Shown in pieces: positions 37,268 through 48,995 of a stretch of DNA of 64,000 bases. Position 1 is the first letter of the stretch. Every line of letters starts with the position of its first letter. Under the pieces are notes generated by a model. The model ran no database searches. It was not told where the DNA came from and saw only the letters and a list, made by a program, of their open reading frames with translations. Source of the DNA: Lateolabrax maculatus (taxonomy: Eukaryota > Chordata > Actinopteri > Acropomatiformes > Lateolabracidae); contig CM062201.1 in assembly GCA_031216445.1 (NCBI GenBank), forward strand, positions 6,347,501-6,411,500, given 5' to 3'. The translations under genes and the position numbers were made by a program.

Positions 37268-39360
37268 CCTATGTGAAATTATCAAAACATCCTCCTACTC
37301 CTGTTGCTCAGTCAGGTTTTGATAAACCCAGAGTTTACAAAACCTGAACCCTCAACAAAAAGATGACAGAAACTGTCCTAGCAGTCTAATAATTGTTGCA
37401 TCTGTGTAACAATACATCACCGCACAAATCACTTTAAAAGCAAATAAGCAGCACTGACTATAAACTCCATGAACTGAACAAAGACACAGTAAACATTTAA
37501 CCCATAGCAACAATGTGTGTGTTGACTTGTAGGTATTTGTAAAAATCCGTGAATGTGTGCGTTTGTATGTGCACACATGCATTCCATATTGCCTTGAATT
37601 AGCTTACGTTTTCAAAATAGTGCGCCGCACCTTGAGGCCCCCATGCATCTGTTATCATTTTACAACCTGCCTGTAACTCAGCAGAGTGCAAACCTCCTGA
37701 GCACAATGTGCTCCACTAACCACCTCATTACAGAAAAAAGGCTCTTTGTATCCCACTGAGGTAATGGGTGGGTGGGAGGTACCTTTAGATGAAGGAATCA
37801 ACACTGCAAAGTGACAGAGTGATTGTCCCTTTCAAGGCAAAACCTCCCAACTTCTAATATGGGCTCATGGAGATACAAGGTTTTTGGTCCAGCAGCAGTG
37901 GGAGGTATACGTGGTCAGTGATTCATGTTATTGCAGGTTGCAGCATGGTGTGTTTACTCACACCGTAAAAGAGCAGCGACCCAGTATAAACATAAACGTG
38001 CCAAAAAAGGGCGGAGACAAGCAAACAAGACAAATAGTACAACAAAACCACAATGTTGCAAAAAATAACACAATGTTCTTCCATGAATAAAACATTACCT
38101 TTCTAATCTCATGGCTGCATCAAATCTGCCGAAGGTACATTATCTTTCATCATATTCAGCGGAGTCAACACTACAAAAAAAGAGACTGGAACAGTCCCTG
38201 CAATTCCAGCTCAGCACTACAATCACAGCAGTGCAGCTATAGTGTTTGTACATGCTTTGCCTTAAAAGAAAGAAAAAAAGAAAAAAGGATAAACAAAAAA
38301 AATCAAAAGCAATTTAGTTTCTCCTCAGCCACAGGAACCACTCTCAGCCTGAGCAGAAACCATCCTAGAAATGAATAATGTCCACACTTACAGCTACTCT
38401 TTCAATCAAATTAAAATAATTATTGATTCTTACTAAAAGCAGGACTGCCAGTTTTGTTTAAAACTTCCACCTCAAAGTGAAACACATGAGCTGAAACATT
38501 CCCTACACAAACACCACCTAATGAGGGGCACTGACCCCCCGAGGAGAAACATGAGTTGAGATGACGAATGGCATATCCACACAAACTACAGTATGAACAA
38601 TAAAACACAATACAATGCCTTTTCTCAACACTGGACTCCGATAACTTGATAGTTGCCATTATCTGATAATACACATGCAGGATATACAATATAGAATAGA
38701 ATTAAACAGAATAACTTTTCAACACATTGTCCTGCATTGTCTATGGTCCCTAAAATAAAAAAAAAAAAAAAGTCACACAGCAACATTTCCTGTAACTGTA
38801 GTGACTGACTCTGGGGTCCATTCTCCACTGGGATCCCTGCTAATCTGTCCCTTTGTCTTGCCCGCCTGCAGAGAGGAGGAGCACCCCCCCCCCTCCACAG
38901 CAGACTGACATCCTCCGTACACCCCTCAACCACGGCCCATCGTCCTGGTGCCAGTGCGAGCACGGAGACCCTGAATACATGTCAGCTGCAGAGTAATGTC
39001 CTCCATTTCGGTTTATTTTCCTATCGGCGTTTTTTTTTTGGGGGGGTGGGGGATCTGCGCACTGGCCCTGCTGCTGCTGCTGCAGACACATGTGGAATGT
39101 GGAGGGAAGCACCCGCCTATAACAATAACACCATGCACCAAACACAACCGGGACCAGGCTGCTGGACAAGTCCTGCTGGAAATGCCAAATTAATCGGGCA
39201 ACGTGGCCTCAACGTGTAGCGGGGAAACAAAGAGAAGAGATGCAAGATTATGATTTTTTCTCTCTTTTCTTTTTTTTTCCTTTTTCCCCCCCTCCTCTCT
39301 CTCTCTTTCTGCTCATGTGCAGCGGCTAGCCCACAACCTCTCCCGTGCTGTCCGCCGGGT
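37268..39360. other. Intronic stretch leading into the CpG island
   Basis: AT-rich until about 38.8 kb, then steadily more GC-rich, with poly-C at 38886-38894, poly-T plus poly-G at 39031-39046 and a (CTG)5 at 39070-39083. I see no coding exon. Confidence 0.5.
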
Positions 39361-39367
39361 CTCTTAC

Positions 39368-39460
39368 CTGATGTGGCATATCCACCTTCAGCAGAGGGGG
39401 GAGGGGGGGGCAGTGTTGGAGCCAGGTCGCCAAAATGTTTTCGGGGCCAGTGGAGTTGAA
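39368..39460 (-). other. Candidate alternative non-coding exon with strong splice donor
   Basis: On the minus strand GATATGCCACATCAG is followed by GTAAGAG (39367-39361), a near-ideal donor. It lies inside the left shoulder of the CpG island and could end a vdra 5' UTR exon. The left part of the interval borders a poly-T tract at 39467-39490; where such an exon would begin cannot be read from the sequence, so the right limit is nominal. Confidence 0.3.
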
Positions 39461-40565
39461 GGCGGCTTTTTTTTTTTTTTTTTTTTTTTTATTAATTAAA
39501 CTATTCCCCCCCCACACGTTGAAAAACTTTTCCTCCGCACAAAACCGAACTGTCAACAGAGAAGAAAAAGGAGCAGTGGTGAGGCAGGGCTTTGTACCGG
39601 GGGCCGCGGGCCGGGCACCGCTCCGGCCCCGGTGACGTCCCGTTAGTTTCGCCAAAACGCCGTTCAGTAAATCTGGCAGCTCAATAGTCGCCTCGCTGGC
39701 GCGGAGCTGAACGGACCCGGGAACCGCGGACCGCCTCGGCACTTGCGGGACGCTGAAGGCACACGAGTTACACACGGTGCACTTGGCCCGGACCGAAACT
39801 TTTGGGGGTGTTGCAACAGTTCACGGCGCTCGCTAACGCTGCTCCGCTGCGTGTGTTGTCGGGAAAACGTGGGGCTGAAGGCAGAGGCGCAGCCCGGCGG
39901 CGGGCGGGAGGCGCCTCGACCTGAGGAGCACACGTCCCAAACACTCTGCACACACGTCTCAAGTCCTGTTACTAGCTTTAGCCAACACGCACGGACATAT
40001 TCAACACACACTACCACATTTTATTATTGTTTTTTTTAAAGGGGGTTTCGCCGCCCCCCCCTCCCCCTTTTCTGCACACATGAGCGGGCAGCCCGTGGAC
40101 GGGGCTCGGACGCTGGCTACCACAACCCGCCGGCCGCCACGACACGAGATTGCCCTTTAATACCCCCACACCGCGGGCATTGTTGCGCGACACCGGCGGA
40201 GCGACGGGGAGAGGGCCTCTCAGCGGTGACAGCGCGCCGAGGCTGACCGGGCGTGGGGGGGGGAGGTGGGGGACACACACACTGTCGGCGGCGGCGGCGT
40301 GTCACAGCCCTGCAGCCCGCCGCGGAGCGACGACAGCGGCTAGCGCTGTCGGCGGCGGCGGCGGCGGCACGCTCCGGTGGCCTGGAGAGCGCGTGTGCCG
40401 CTCGGCCCGAGAGCACTTTTCAGCAGAAAAAAAAAAAAAGACGACAACGAGAAAAGCGAGGAAAAAAAAAAAAAACTACACCGCTATCACGGCGCCGCGA
40501 GGAGCCCCCCGCCACGTGTGGCGCTCCCGAAAGAAAAGGTAGAGGGACCGAGACGAATAACTTAC

Positions 40566-40668
40566 ATTAGTCCATGCGAAGAGGGACGTAAGCAGACACT
40601 GTGTTAGTCCAGTTTTTTAGATCTCTATCAACATAGATGGACTGCGCTCCTCCATGGTCCCGCCCCCG
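40566..40668 (-). other. vdra: Candidate vdra non-coding exon 1
   Basis: On the minus strand a GTAAGT donor at 40565-40560 follows CTAAT. About 100 bp before it lies an ordered set of promoter marks: CCAAT in CGGCCAATGG (around 40757), then an AT-rich TTATATATATG at about 40695-40706, then the GC box GGGGGCGGGA at 40668-40659. A start site near 40,668 would give a first exon of about 100 nt. That it splices to vdra exon 2 is inference from strand, order and the absence of another minus-strand candidate. Confidence 0.4.
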
Positions 40669-40689
40669 CGGCTCAGCAGTCAGGCATAT

Positions 40690-40762
40690 CTATACATATA
40701 TATAATCCCCCCGCTGTCCAATCACAGCGCTCCACTCCGCGGCGCCGCCGCCTCCCATTGGC
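40690..40762 (-). promoter_or_regulatory. Core promoter elements, minus strand: CCAAT and TATA-like
   Basis: CCAAT on the minus strand at 40761-40757 and TATATATA within 40695-40706 are about 55 bp apart, the spacing usual between a CCAAT box and a TATA box. A second CCAAT in plus orientation (40718-40722) lies between them and could serve the divergent plus-strand gene. Confidence 0.5.
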
Positions 40763-40870
40763 CGAGCGGCTGATCAATCCCGGCCTGAGTCTCCAGCTGT
40801 CTCCTTACCATATAGGGGTGTGTCGTGACGTAGCACACGGCCCGATAGGTAGTAAACAATTCCGTCAAAA

Positions 40871-40992
40871 ATGGTAGTTAGTGAAACAGATGAAAATGCA
40901 TCATTGAAGACGAAAATGGCGAGGGCTTTCCTCTGGGGCTTTGTGATGCTCGGGGCGATTGCCTGCCTGCATTTACGGAGACTGGAGAGACG
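40871..40992 (+). CDS. Candidate exon 1 of an unrecognised small membrane protein
   Basis: ATG at 40871 has a good Kozak context (A at -3, G at +4) just outside the CpG island, and an even better ATG (AAAATGGCG) follows at codon 16. The 40 complete codons contain a charged start (SETDENASLKTK), a hydrophobic segment at residues 19-35 (AFLWGFVMLGAIACLHL) and a basic end (RRLER). The exon ends at a strong donor, GAGACG followed by GTGAGA. A single membrane anchor with positive residues after it suggests a type II or mitochondrial inner-membrane protein, but I recognise no family. It is too short for standard frame searches and the minus strand also has an open frame here. Evidence is coherence of start, anchor and donor only. 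Confidence 0.4.
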
Positions 40993-41588
40993 GTGAGAAA
41001 TGCCACAAGACTTAGCACATCTTTTTCGACATGTGTGCGTGCGAGGGTGTGTTGTAGCAATTCTGAATGTTAAATGTACTTTGTAACTCCACATTTCTCA
41101 TACTGAATTTTTTATGATTTACCTATACATAATGTATGACAGTTCCAGCATCCTCTTCGCTCTCTTTCTGATCTCCCCGGCCTGGAAACTGGTGGTAACT
41201 GATAGTACAAACTGTACACATACCAACAACACACAGTCAGTGGTTAGTGAAAAACATTTTCACCAAAGCAGCAGCCAAGTCGTGTGTGTGTCCATAGTGC
41301 TTATATGGAGGCACAGCAGCGCTAATTTGTCTACTTGGTGGAAGAACTCTGTGGGAATGAAAGGGCCCTGAGGTGCTATAGTATGTCACCCCTGGGAGGG
41401 TTTATTATAGCACTTCAATCACCACATTACCCACTCTGTAATTAGGAGTTATTCTTTTCTTATCCATCTCTTGTCATTACCCTGGATGGGAAACAGCACA
41501 GAGTCAGCCTGGAGGGGTTGGACTGTGGTGTCTTTTTTTATCAAGGGCACACTAACTGGACTAAGGCCATTTGGCTGTTACAAGGATC

Positions 41589-41601
41589 CGACCTTTGACC
41601 T
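41589..41601 (-). promoter_or_regulatory. DR1-like nuclear-receptor motif
   Basis: CGACCTTTGACCT reads on the minus strand as AGGTCA-A-AGGTCG, one base from a perfect direct repeat spaced by one, the class bound by RXR, HNF4 or PPAR heterodimers. It lies in the first intron of the candidate small gene, about 0.9 kb from the CpG island. One such match in 64 kb is near chance expectation. Confidence 0.3.
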
Positions 41602-41981
41602 TTCAGTACGATAAGGTCCATGTCGGCTACGTTCTGGTGAGTAATCTTGCCGAATGTTTCAGGCCATGATACAAGTGAGTCAGGCAACATCAGCACCTTT
41701 CTGATCTATACCATACATTATACTGTTATATAGTACTCTGTGTTATACTATATCTAGAACTAGAACTTACTAGGTTTGGATTGTTTACCCGTAAGTTCAC
41801 CCAAATCAAACCAAACACATTTAATCACTTTCTCACTCACAAACAAAATTCATTTTATCTCAGTTGTATTGCGGTGGCTGAAATGTAAGAGGCAGGTAAC
41901 CCGGGCAATAACACTAAAATGATCTGCATGACTGGATACCACTAGTGGGAAATGACAAGTGTGTGAGATTTGGGTGAAACA

Positions 41982-41993
41982 CCCCCCCCCCCC
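41982..41993. repeat. Poly-C tract (12 nt)
   Basis: Twelve C residues within the candidate gene's first intron. Confidence 0.93.
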
Positions 41994-42575
41994 ACTCCGG
42001 TTCCATTAGATGAATCTCCGCAGGGCTCTCTGGTTCTAAAGTTGACTTCCTTGATGCTAATTCAACTACTGCATCATTATGATGCAAATAGTCCTTTAAG
42101 TGCCTCAATATAAATGTCAAACCTAAATGGGTATGGACAAGTATGTCAGTCAGTAGCTTATAGCTAACTCCTACCAATGAATCCCATTTAAAGCAGCGTG
42201 GTTTTGTACACCTGCGCATCCACTCGAGAGCCTGTGTTCTTTTTTTCCCGCTGTGATCAAAGCCTCTGGCATTAATGAACATCAAAAGAGAACTTTACAG
42301 TTGAGCACCGATCAATGTTGATTCCCATAGTTATCATAGACTGAATATACAAGATGCTGTAACTGTGTGTGTACACATACAGTCCATCTACTTTCACATA
42401 TGCATGCATCTATTATATTTTTCCCTGCAGCCTGCCTGTGTGTGCATGTGCTGGAATCTAGGCCATCCCTTGTGGCTTTGTGTCTGAGAGGCGGATCAGT
42501 CTATATGAGGGGCAGCCAGGCATATGGGCGTGTTTGTGTGGTGGCATGCGCACACAGGGCTTCATCTTCCTCTGT

Positions 42576-42596
42576 GTTTGTGTGTGTGTGTGTGTG
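42576..42596. repeat. Short (TG)n microsatellite
   Basis: About ten GT units within a TG-rich stretch starting near 42,530; on either strand it makes artefactual Val-Cys or Thr-His frames. Confidence 0.9.
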
Positions 42597-43733
42597 AGAC
42601 AGAGAGAGAAAGAGCATATACTGTGTGAGGTGCCTGGGTTGTCTAGGGGTGTTTCCACTGTGCAAACACACTACAGCGTGATAGAAACAGGAGACACTCT
42701 CACTTAAATTGTACACACAGACTTTTCTCCGTAGCTCTCCTCACTATCTTCCTTCCCAGAACTTAGAATCTCTCCATCTCTACTTCGGCGCCCCGACCTC
42801 CGAAACCAACACACACATGCACATACACACCACTTTCTCTCCCACTCACAGGGTGAGTCGAGGAAACAGCTGGAAAAGCAAACAGTCGCAGGCAGGCCGA
42901 GTCCTGGCCCACTGGCTCTCACACATGACTGGACCTTTACTTGGATGAATGCAGTCCTCACACTGATTTTTCAGCTGCAGTCAAAAAGCACAAGGAGCAG
43001 CGCAATTGCACAAACCTAAAGGAATGCTGCAGCAGTTGGCAAACACACGCTTTGATCAACTTTGCAGTGTGCGGCGAGAAGATTGGTAGCAGCGTCACCC
43101 ACGTGTGCCACGGGTTTCTCAGGGATATTTTGGCAGCTACGGCCACACAGAGGATCACACAGTCCAGGGAGGGAGCTGTCTTGGTAACAGCCGGGCTTCT
43201 CCTCTGTCCCCCACTTTAAATTTCACGCTCCTCAGCTCTGCCTCGACCTCCGGCTCCTCAACAATGTCATCGTGAGCGTCCAACGTCAATAAACTCGACC
43301 CATATTCACAACAAAATTAGCTGCATTCTTTCCGATTCAGACATGAGAGAATTTGAAAGCTGAGCAAAAGCTGGAACATGGGGTCAGTAAGTCAGCAAAC
43401 ACTGTACGCTGTACCTACAGAAAGCCCCGTTTTCCGCTGACATAGTCCCCTTCGGTTAAAATCCATGAGATTTGACGTATTATGAGGGGTGTTCCACCAT
43501 GGATTACATGTACATTTTGTAATGGATTAGATTTAAATGAAACTGAATGAAATAACAAAATACAAACTACTTTATTTGTAAACAATATGGATGTGACCTC
43601 ACAAAATTAGTGGAATATACAGAGAAAAAACTGGTATTGTATTGAAAATGAGTACAACCTACTACACATGTTTACATCATACCGTGCTAACATTCTTCTG
43701 CTCATTCGGTTCTTCTGCCCTGTGTTCCTGCAG

Positions 43734-43923
43734 GAGGGAGTACGTCAAAAAGGCCAAACATTTGTTGGCCACATTTCAGCAATGTGGATATATTAGGAAT
43801 GTAACATATAAGAGAGCACCTTACAGAAACACTGGCATGCAGCTGCACAGCCCCTCCCTGCATGCAGCCTATTATAAACCTAAAAGAGTATTTAGCTCAT
43901 TCAAAGCAGACATTACCTGTTGA
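43734..43923 (+). CDS. Candidate exon 2 of the same small membrane protein
   Basis: A pyrimidine-rich run ending CTGTGTTCCTGCAG at 43720-43733 is a good acceptor. Joined to exon 1 the frame stays open (phase 2) and continues the basic helix with RREYVKKAKHLLATFQQCGY, so the combined protein would have an anchor followed by a positively charged amphipathic segment. Read through, the frame stops at TGA 43921-43923, giving 103 residues. A weaker donor (AAT followed by GTAACA at 43801) could instead splice to 44037 and give about 68 residues. I cannot decide between these, and the stretch after residue 63 looks less protein-like. Function unknown. Confidence 0.35.
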
Positions 43924-44036
43924 ACACAAACCAACTTTTTTCTTAGCTTTTCTTTTCGATATTTTTCCTGTTTATTAAATGCCAAAGTAATTGTGCTGAT
44001 GTCATTCCTATGTCTTTCCTCTTCCTAGGGACACAT

Positions 44037-44245
44037 ATGTGTTTGACATTTCCGGAGGAAGTGGTGCAGATTGAAGGGCGTCACCTGTGTAGACGCCACA
44101 TTAAGCCTTATGTTTGTGTTTCATGCCTCTGAAGCTCATTTTGTTTGTGCACCCTCTGAGCAATTAAACATGTTTGCTTTTTCATTCAAGTGAATTCCAC
44201 GGTTCCTTTGCTGCCGATCCAAAATAAAATCTGAGTAAATACCAG
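44037..44245 (+). other. Candidate last exon and polyadenylation site
   Basis: TCTTTCCTCTTCCTAG at 44021-44036 is an excellent acceptor. An AATAAA signal at 44223-44228 (with ATTAAA at 44163-44168 before it) is followed by a GT-rich stretch, TGTTGTGTTAC, where a downstream element is expected. This would end the plus-strand candidate gene. In one phase (after a T) the exon stays open for 27 codons; in the others it closes within 15 codons. Confidence 0.35.
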
Positions 44246-47200
44246 AGCATGTTGTGTTACATCCACTTGGCTGGGGAGGAAATATATGTGATGGATTATT
44301 TCCACTCATTTCAGCTCTTCAGGAAGCGCTTAATGTGAAGTGGCTGGGCTGGGGAGAGGATACACACCAAGCACCGACACTTCCAGCCAGACGGAATGCA
44401 GCCCACGGCACAAAGCTACACAGTCATAAATCAGCTCTATCATAATACACCACCTGTGTATAGCAAGTGTCAGCAAAAATACTTTCCACCAGTGTCCCTG
44501 AAAAGAAGAAAATATTATTTTGTGAAAAGAAGAAATTAAAGAATAGATATCCATTTTCTTTATTTTCATAATAAAGGACTGTTTGTGTTCCTTTATTGTG
44601 AAAAACACTATACTGCTATAATACACTACTATACTCGACAGGTTGTCTGTAGTTGTCATTTCTTATTTAATATGCCACTCTAATCCAGTAGTGATCAAAT
44701 ATTTTAAAAATAATGATTAAGTCTCAAAAGCAAAGATACTAGATCTGCAGAAAAATGTCTGCTGTGACTGATATCTTATTATACCTGACATTAGTTTTAT
44801 ACTGATGCTTCAAGGCGTATGCAGCATTTCACTGCCAGCTGAGATGTGGCCAGATCCTATCAGATAACAGAACAGATAACACAGATAACACAATAAATCT
44901 GAGATGATTAACGGAATAAGAAGCAAGAACCTCCACACATTGTCTTCTACACTTGCAATTAAAAGAGATATATTGGGATCAGGTTAATTAAATAACCTGA
45001 TGAAGGTCTCTGTAAGACAAAGCTCTCCAACACAAATTTATATATATTTTTTTAACTTTTCTTTTATCTTTGCTTTTCTAATATTACTATTTTGTATGTA
45101 AAAATCTTAATCTAAAAAGTAACTATTAACTAGTAACTAAAGCTGTCACCAAAAAAAAAACAAATTGAAAAGAATACTCATTAAAATGAATTTTATTTTG
45201 AAGTTCAGTCTGGGCTGTTAACAACAATAACACAGACTACTGACATTTGTGTGTTTTATGGCCAGCATCGTTCTGAATTTGAATTGATCTGTATCTGAAC
45301 TATGCAGACAAAGATAAAGAAGAAAAGTTTCCGGGTGCAGAGAGCTGACACAGAGGAGGACAGGGCAGACAGAAAAGAGAGGGAGAGGCTGCACACAGAT
45401 GAGACAATAGGCTGCCGCGTCACCATTCGACAACCCTGATCAATGTCAAGCTGTTGCACAACACCAAGCCCCCCCCCACCACCACCACCCCCACCACCCC
45501 CACCCCTCCTTTTGTCTTCCTTTCTTGCTTTACTTCTTGCTGCCCTGCTTCTCTCTCTGCTCAAGTGAGAAGTCCACACAGCATAAGAAATTCTTGCTGC
45601 AGTGGCAATAAAGACAAAATGTGGCAAAAACCTTAAATTGATCATTTTTGTAAACATACAAATAGTTTCAGTTGTCTGCAGTGTGTCCCTTCATGTCTGA
45701 TCCTGCAACAGAATATTTCAATATACACAATTTTTTCTCATCTAGGAAGTGATTTAAAGCAAAAAAAAAGTCACATCGTGCAGGCTCTCCCTCCTTTCTC
45801 TTGCTTGCTGTTTTCGTTCCTGCCACCCCTCCCTCTCCCTCTGCTCCCTCATGACCTCTGCCCTAGTGGGATCCATCACGAGTGGCCAAGAGGAAGCCTA
45901 AATCACAGCTTCAAATGAATCTGCCTGTGTTTGGAAACACTGACCATCCCCTCCCACAACAAACAGAGAGGAGCTGTTTGACTTCTGAAAACACAGTTGA
46001 GCCTAATTGGTGCGCTCTTCTGTGCAAGGACGTCTCAGTTTTCTCCCCCTTTTATTTACCACACACCCTCCTCTGAAAGCATCGCTCATCGCTGGGTCCA
46101 TTCCATGTTTCATGCAACGGCGTAATGTAATGCTCCTCCAGCGTTGCGTCAGAACCCAAAATGGATCCCTCACATGACAGGAGTGCCAGTGTTAGCAAGA
46201 GGGCCTGGTCCACGGTCGACACACTTTCCCCCACGAGGATCCCAAGCCAGAACAAGCTCAACAACTGCTGCGATAATACAAACTTCATGTATAAAAGATG
46301 AGGATTGGGTTTTTTTTAACACAGAGCAAGCAGGTCTGCCCAGCACGGCAAGACCCATTTTTGTCCCTTTTTTATTCAATTTCAGTGAACTATGAAATCA
46401 TACACTTTCACTCCACACTGGCAGTTCCCTTCCACTGAGATTTCTGTTTTTATGGAGTACACCGCACATCCCACACTTGCTCCCCATGGCTGGAAACTGG
46501 CAGCAGGTTTCAAAGAAGAGGACGGTGCCATTCTCCCCTCAACCATGCATGTTCAACCTACCGTTGTTGGTTAGGTTGTTCTTTAGTTGTTTTTTCGTCT
46601 ATTTTCTTGCCCCTGAAACGCACTGCAAAGTACCACCAGTCCCGTTCACTCACATCTAGGCATTATTCTCCCTACGTGTTACTTTTCTGTTGAAATCTTT
46701 TGGCCATTTTATGATATGAGCACACACATTGCACCCCAGATCCCTATTTGCTAATATCTAGTACCAAATACCCACATTCAAAGCAATGCCCTGATGGCTT
46801 TGATGATTTCTGCAGGACTGTAAAATGATTCCCCCCGTATTACCGCGGACGGCCCACTTTTTTAGACGAGCGCACAAACAAGTTCTTTTTGCTGTCAACA
46901 GGAGACAGTTTCAGTGCAACCATATGGATGTCTCGGTGCAGAAATTCCCCCGTGTGTGTCATGTGCGACTCTGTTTTCTAGCATTAACATTAATCCATTC
47001 ATCAGCAGACGCATGTAACACAGATCACAACATCCTGAAGCACATGCTCAGCTCTGGGGGTTAAAGAGAGCATGGAGCATGTGACTGCGGGATCATACAT
47101 GAAAGATAAGGAAGTCAAGGCGATGAGATGGATTAGTATTGAATGTGTGTTTATGATATATAGCTGATATTAATTGCTGACTATCATCACTAATATTAAG

Positions 47201-47679
47201 AATAGACTTGAGATTTCACTCTCTTATTCCATTACATTGTGCACACGCGTGGCTCTGAAATGCTTTGACGCTGTTTTGCTTACTGCATCATGCACAGCAG
47301 TAATAAGGGCTCTTATGTAATCTGGAATTCTTATCATTAAAGCTAAAAACAATTTTGATAATCGACTAGAATTGACCCAAACTACAAAGTTTGCAAAGGA
47401 AACACATATCATTAACAGTCAGTAACAAATATCGACAAGTACGTTTAAAAAGAGCTAGACTACATTATAACCGGTCGCAGCCGTATCCTTAAGTTTAGAT
47501 AGAATAACCCAACGTGGAAAACTTTTCACTGACGCTGGGTCAGATCACCCCCTTGTCTGTGGTATTTTCTACCAGTGGGTATTGCATTAGGCTACCTCAT
47601 GGCTAGTGCTATATTGGCCCAAATTGGATACATTTTGACGAGGTGACTTTGAGTACTTTGTCAAGCAAAAATGTGACTT
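44246..47679. other. Intergenic stretch with a C-rich tract
   Basis: No gene recognised. Notable contents are a CCCCCCCCACCACC-type tract at 45469-45508 and a GATAACACA short repeat near 44,860-44,890. Frames at 46144-46395 and others have no domain or splice support. Confidence 0.5.
45469..45508. repeat. C-rich tract with CCA units
   Basis: Runs of C3 to C9 separated by single A residues over 40 bp. The minus strand has at least four G3+ runs with one-base loops, fitting a G-quadruplex. Confidence 0.85.
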
Positions 47680-47925
47680 TCTCCGATTCCAGCTTTTCTA
47701 ATGTGAGGACTTGCTGCTTTTGTCTGTTTTATATTATTTTAAATCAAACATCTTCACATTTTGTACTGTTGGTGGGACAAAAACAAACAGTTTAAAGACA
47801 GGTTGGTATCTGGTGTTTTTTTATTGTATCTGAGTATCTGATTGTTTTCTTTTGTTTATCTACACAATTAATCAAATAATCCATACATTAATCGATGACC
47901 TATAAATGAATAATCGTGAGATGCC
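47680..47925 (+). repeat. Interspersed repeat relic, copy B
   Basis: TACTGTTGGTGGGACAAAAAC, AGTTTAAAGACAGG and the closing AATTAATCAAATAATCC with TAATCGATGACC match copy A at 37035-37205 in order and orientation, with an insertion between the parts. The ATTAATCGAT motif is a well-known ending of a fish repeat. Confidence 0.5.
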
Positions 47926-48943
47926 GCTATACTCTATGTACCTTATTTGGAAACACTGTCCTCTCTTGTGTGCAAACAGATGGCAAATGCGTGTCTATAA
48001 GCACACTTGGATGGATGGATGCATGTTTGCATGTTTGCATGTGCTTGCTTATGTATACGAGGGTGTCCTTGTATGTACATTGTCAATGTTATTTTCTCTC
48101 TCCTCTCCTACCCCAGTAAAGTACAAGCTGTCTTAGATGTTTTGTTATCGGTGCAGGACAACAGGTGCAAATCTGTATAAGCTCAACTGTTTTCTACATT
48201 ATCCTGTATAATTTCCCTAGAGGAGAAAAGAGAGAGAGGGAGGATTAAAAGAGGTTGGGGAGACTTAAAAAAGTGTTGTTTTTCTCCAGCTGAAAATGGA
48301 AAACTACATGCGCTCATTCCCTGAAGTTTGTTTGTATCCATATGTTAACAGTTTGCAAGAATCTGCGTATTGCTGCTTTGTGAGTGCTGTGTGTTTACAT
48401 CTCATTTTCAAAGAAAATAAGAAGAAAAACATAAACTGGCAACTCTGACCGTAATGCCTCAGAGCCAGAGTTATACATAGAAAATTACACACTGGGGTGC
48501 CAACCCTTCCAGACTCAGGCCGGCAACATCGGGATACAAAGAGACACACACAAACATAGAAATACTCCACACAGATAGATAAAAGTATATAAAATGACCC
48601 ACACATATACACTCACACAAACACTTACACACATGCCAAAACATGATGCCCATTGATGCCCTTGACTGTTCAAAAAACAATCATCACTAGCAGCACTTTG
48701 CCTTCTACATCCCGGCTTCATATTTACACCCTGATGAAGTTCTGCTGCCGCTTCATGACCACCTGACTGTTATGCAATGCAAGCCGACTTCCTTTTGAAT
48801 CTTTTAGACGTCGAGTTTTAAAAAGCCGTGAGGTAAAAGAGGAAAACCAGTATTGTTGGAGCTCTCCAGGCAAAGCAATAAGCTCCCTGTCATGTCCAGG
48901 TTAAATCTTTCATGCTGGAGGTGGGAAGGGAGTTGTTTTATGC

Positions 48944-48995
<52 letters not shown>

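Larger units (their letters stand above)
1869..40565 (-). other. vdra: Inferred vdra intron 1 (about 38.7 kb), no supported coding exon
   Basis: The acceptor just before the vdra start codon requires an upstream non-coding exon, and the first promoter-like sequence on that side is the CpG island near 40 kb. I therefore read this stretch as one giant first intron. It is AT-rich, full of CA/GT microsatellites and old mobile-element fragments (listed separately), and its open frames of 60-150 codons are repeats or chance frames with no family signature. An additional alternative first exon inside it cannot be excluded. The right border depends on which donor in the CpG island is used (40,565 or 39,367). 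Confidence 0.55.
39580..40860. promoter_or_regulatory. CpG island, probable bidirectional promoter region
   Basis: About 1.3 kb is strongly GC-rich with frequent CpG, in contrast to the AT-rich surroundings. It contains GGC/CGG runs (40283-40299, 40348-40368), poly-C/G stretches and several long chance frames on both strands. Plus-strand CCAAT at 40718-40722 and minus-strand CCAAT at 40761-40757 sit in the right shoulder, between the candidate minus-strand first exon and the plus-strand ATG at 40871. Teleost CpG islands of this size usually mark promoters active in many tissues. Confidence 0.75.

Noticed and set aside
39326..40570. Several frames of 65-150 codons on both strands
   Set aside because: They lie in the CpG island, where stop codons are rare by composition. 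They contain Lys or Phe runs from poly-A/T and Gly/Ala/Arg runs from GGC repeats, and none has a family signature.
40774..41094. 106-codon minus-strand frame opposite the candidate plus-strand exon 1
   Set aside because: It lacks an anchor, domain or good start context, whereas the plus strand shows start, hydrophobic segment and donor together. The choice is not fully certain.
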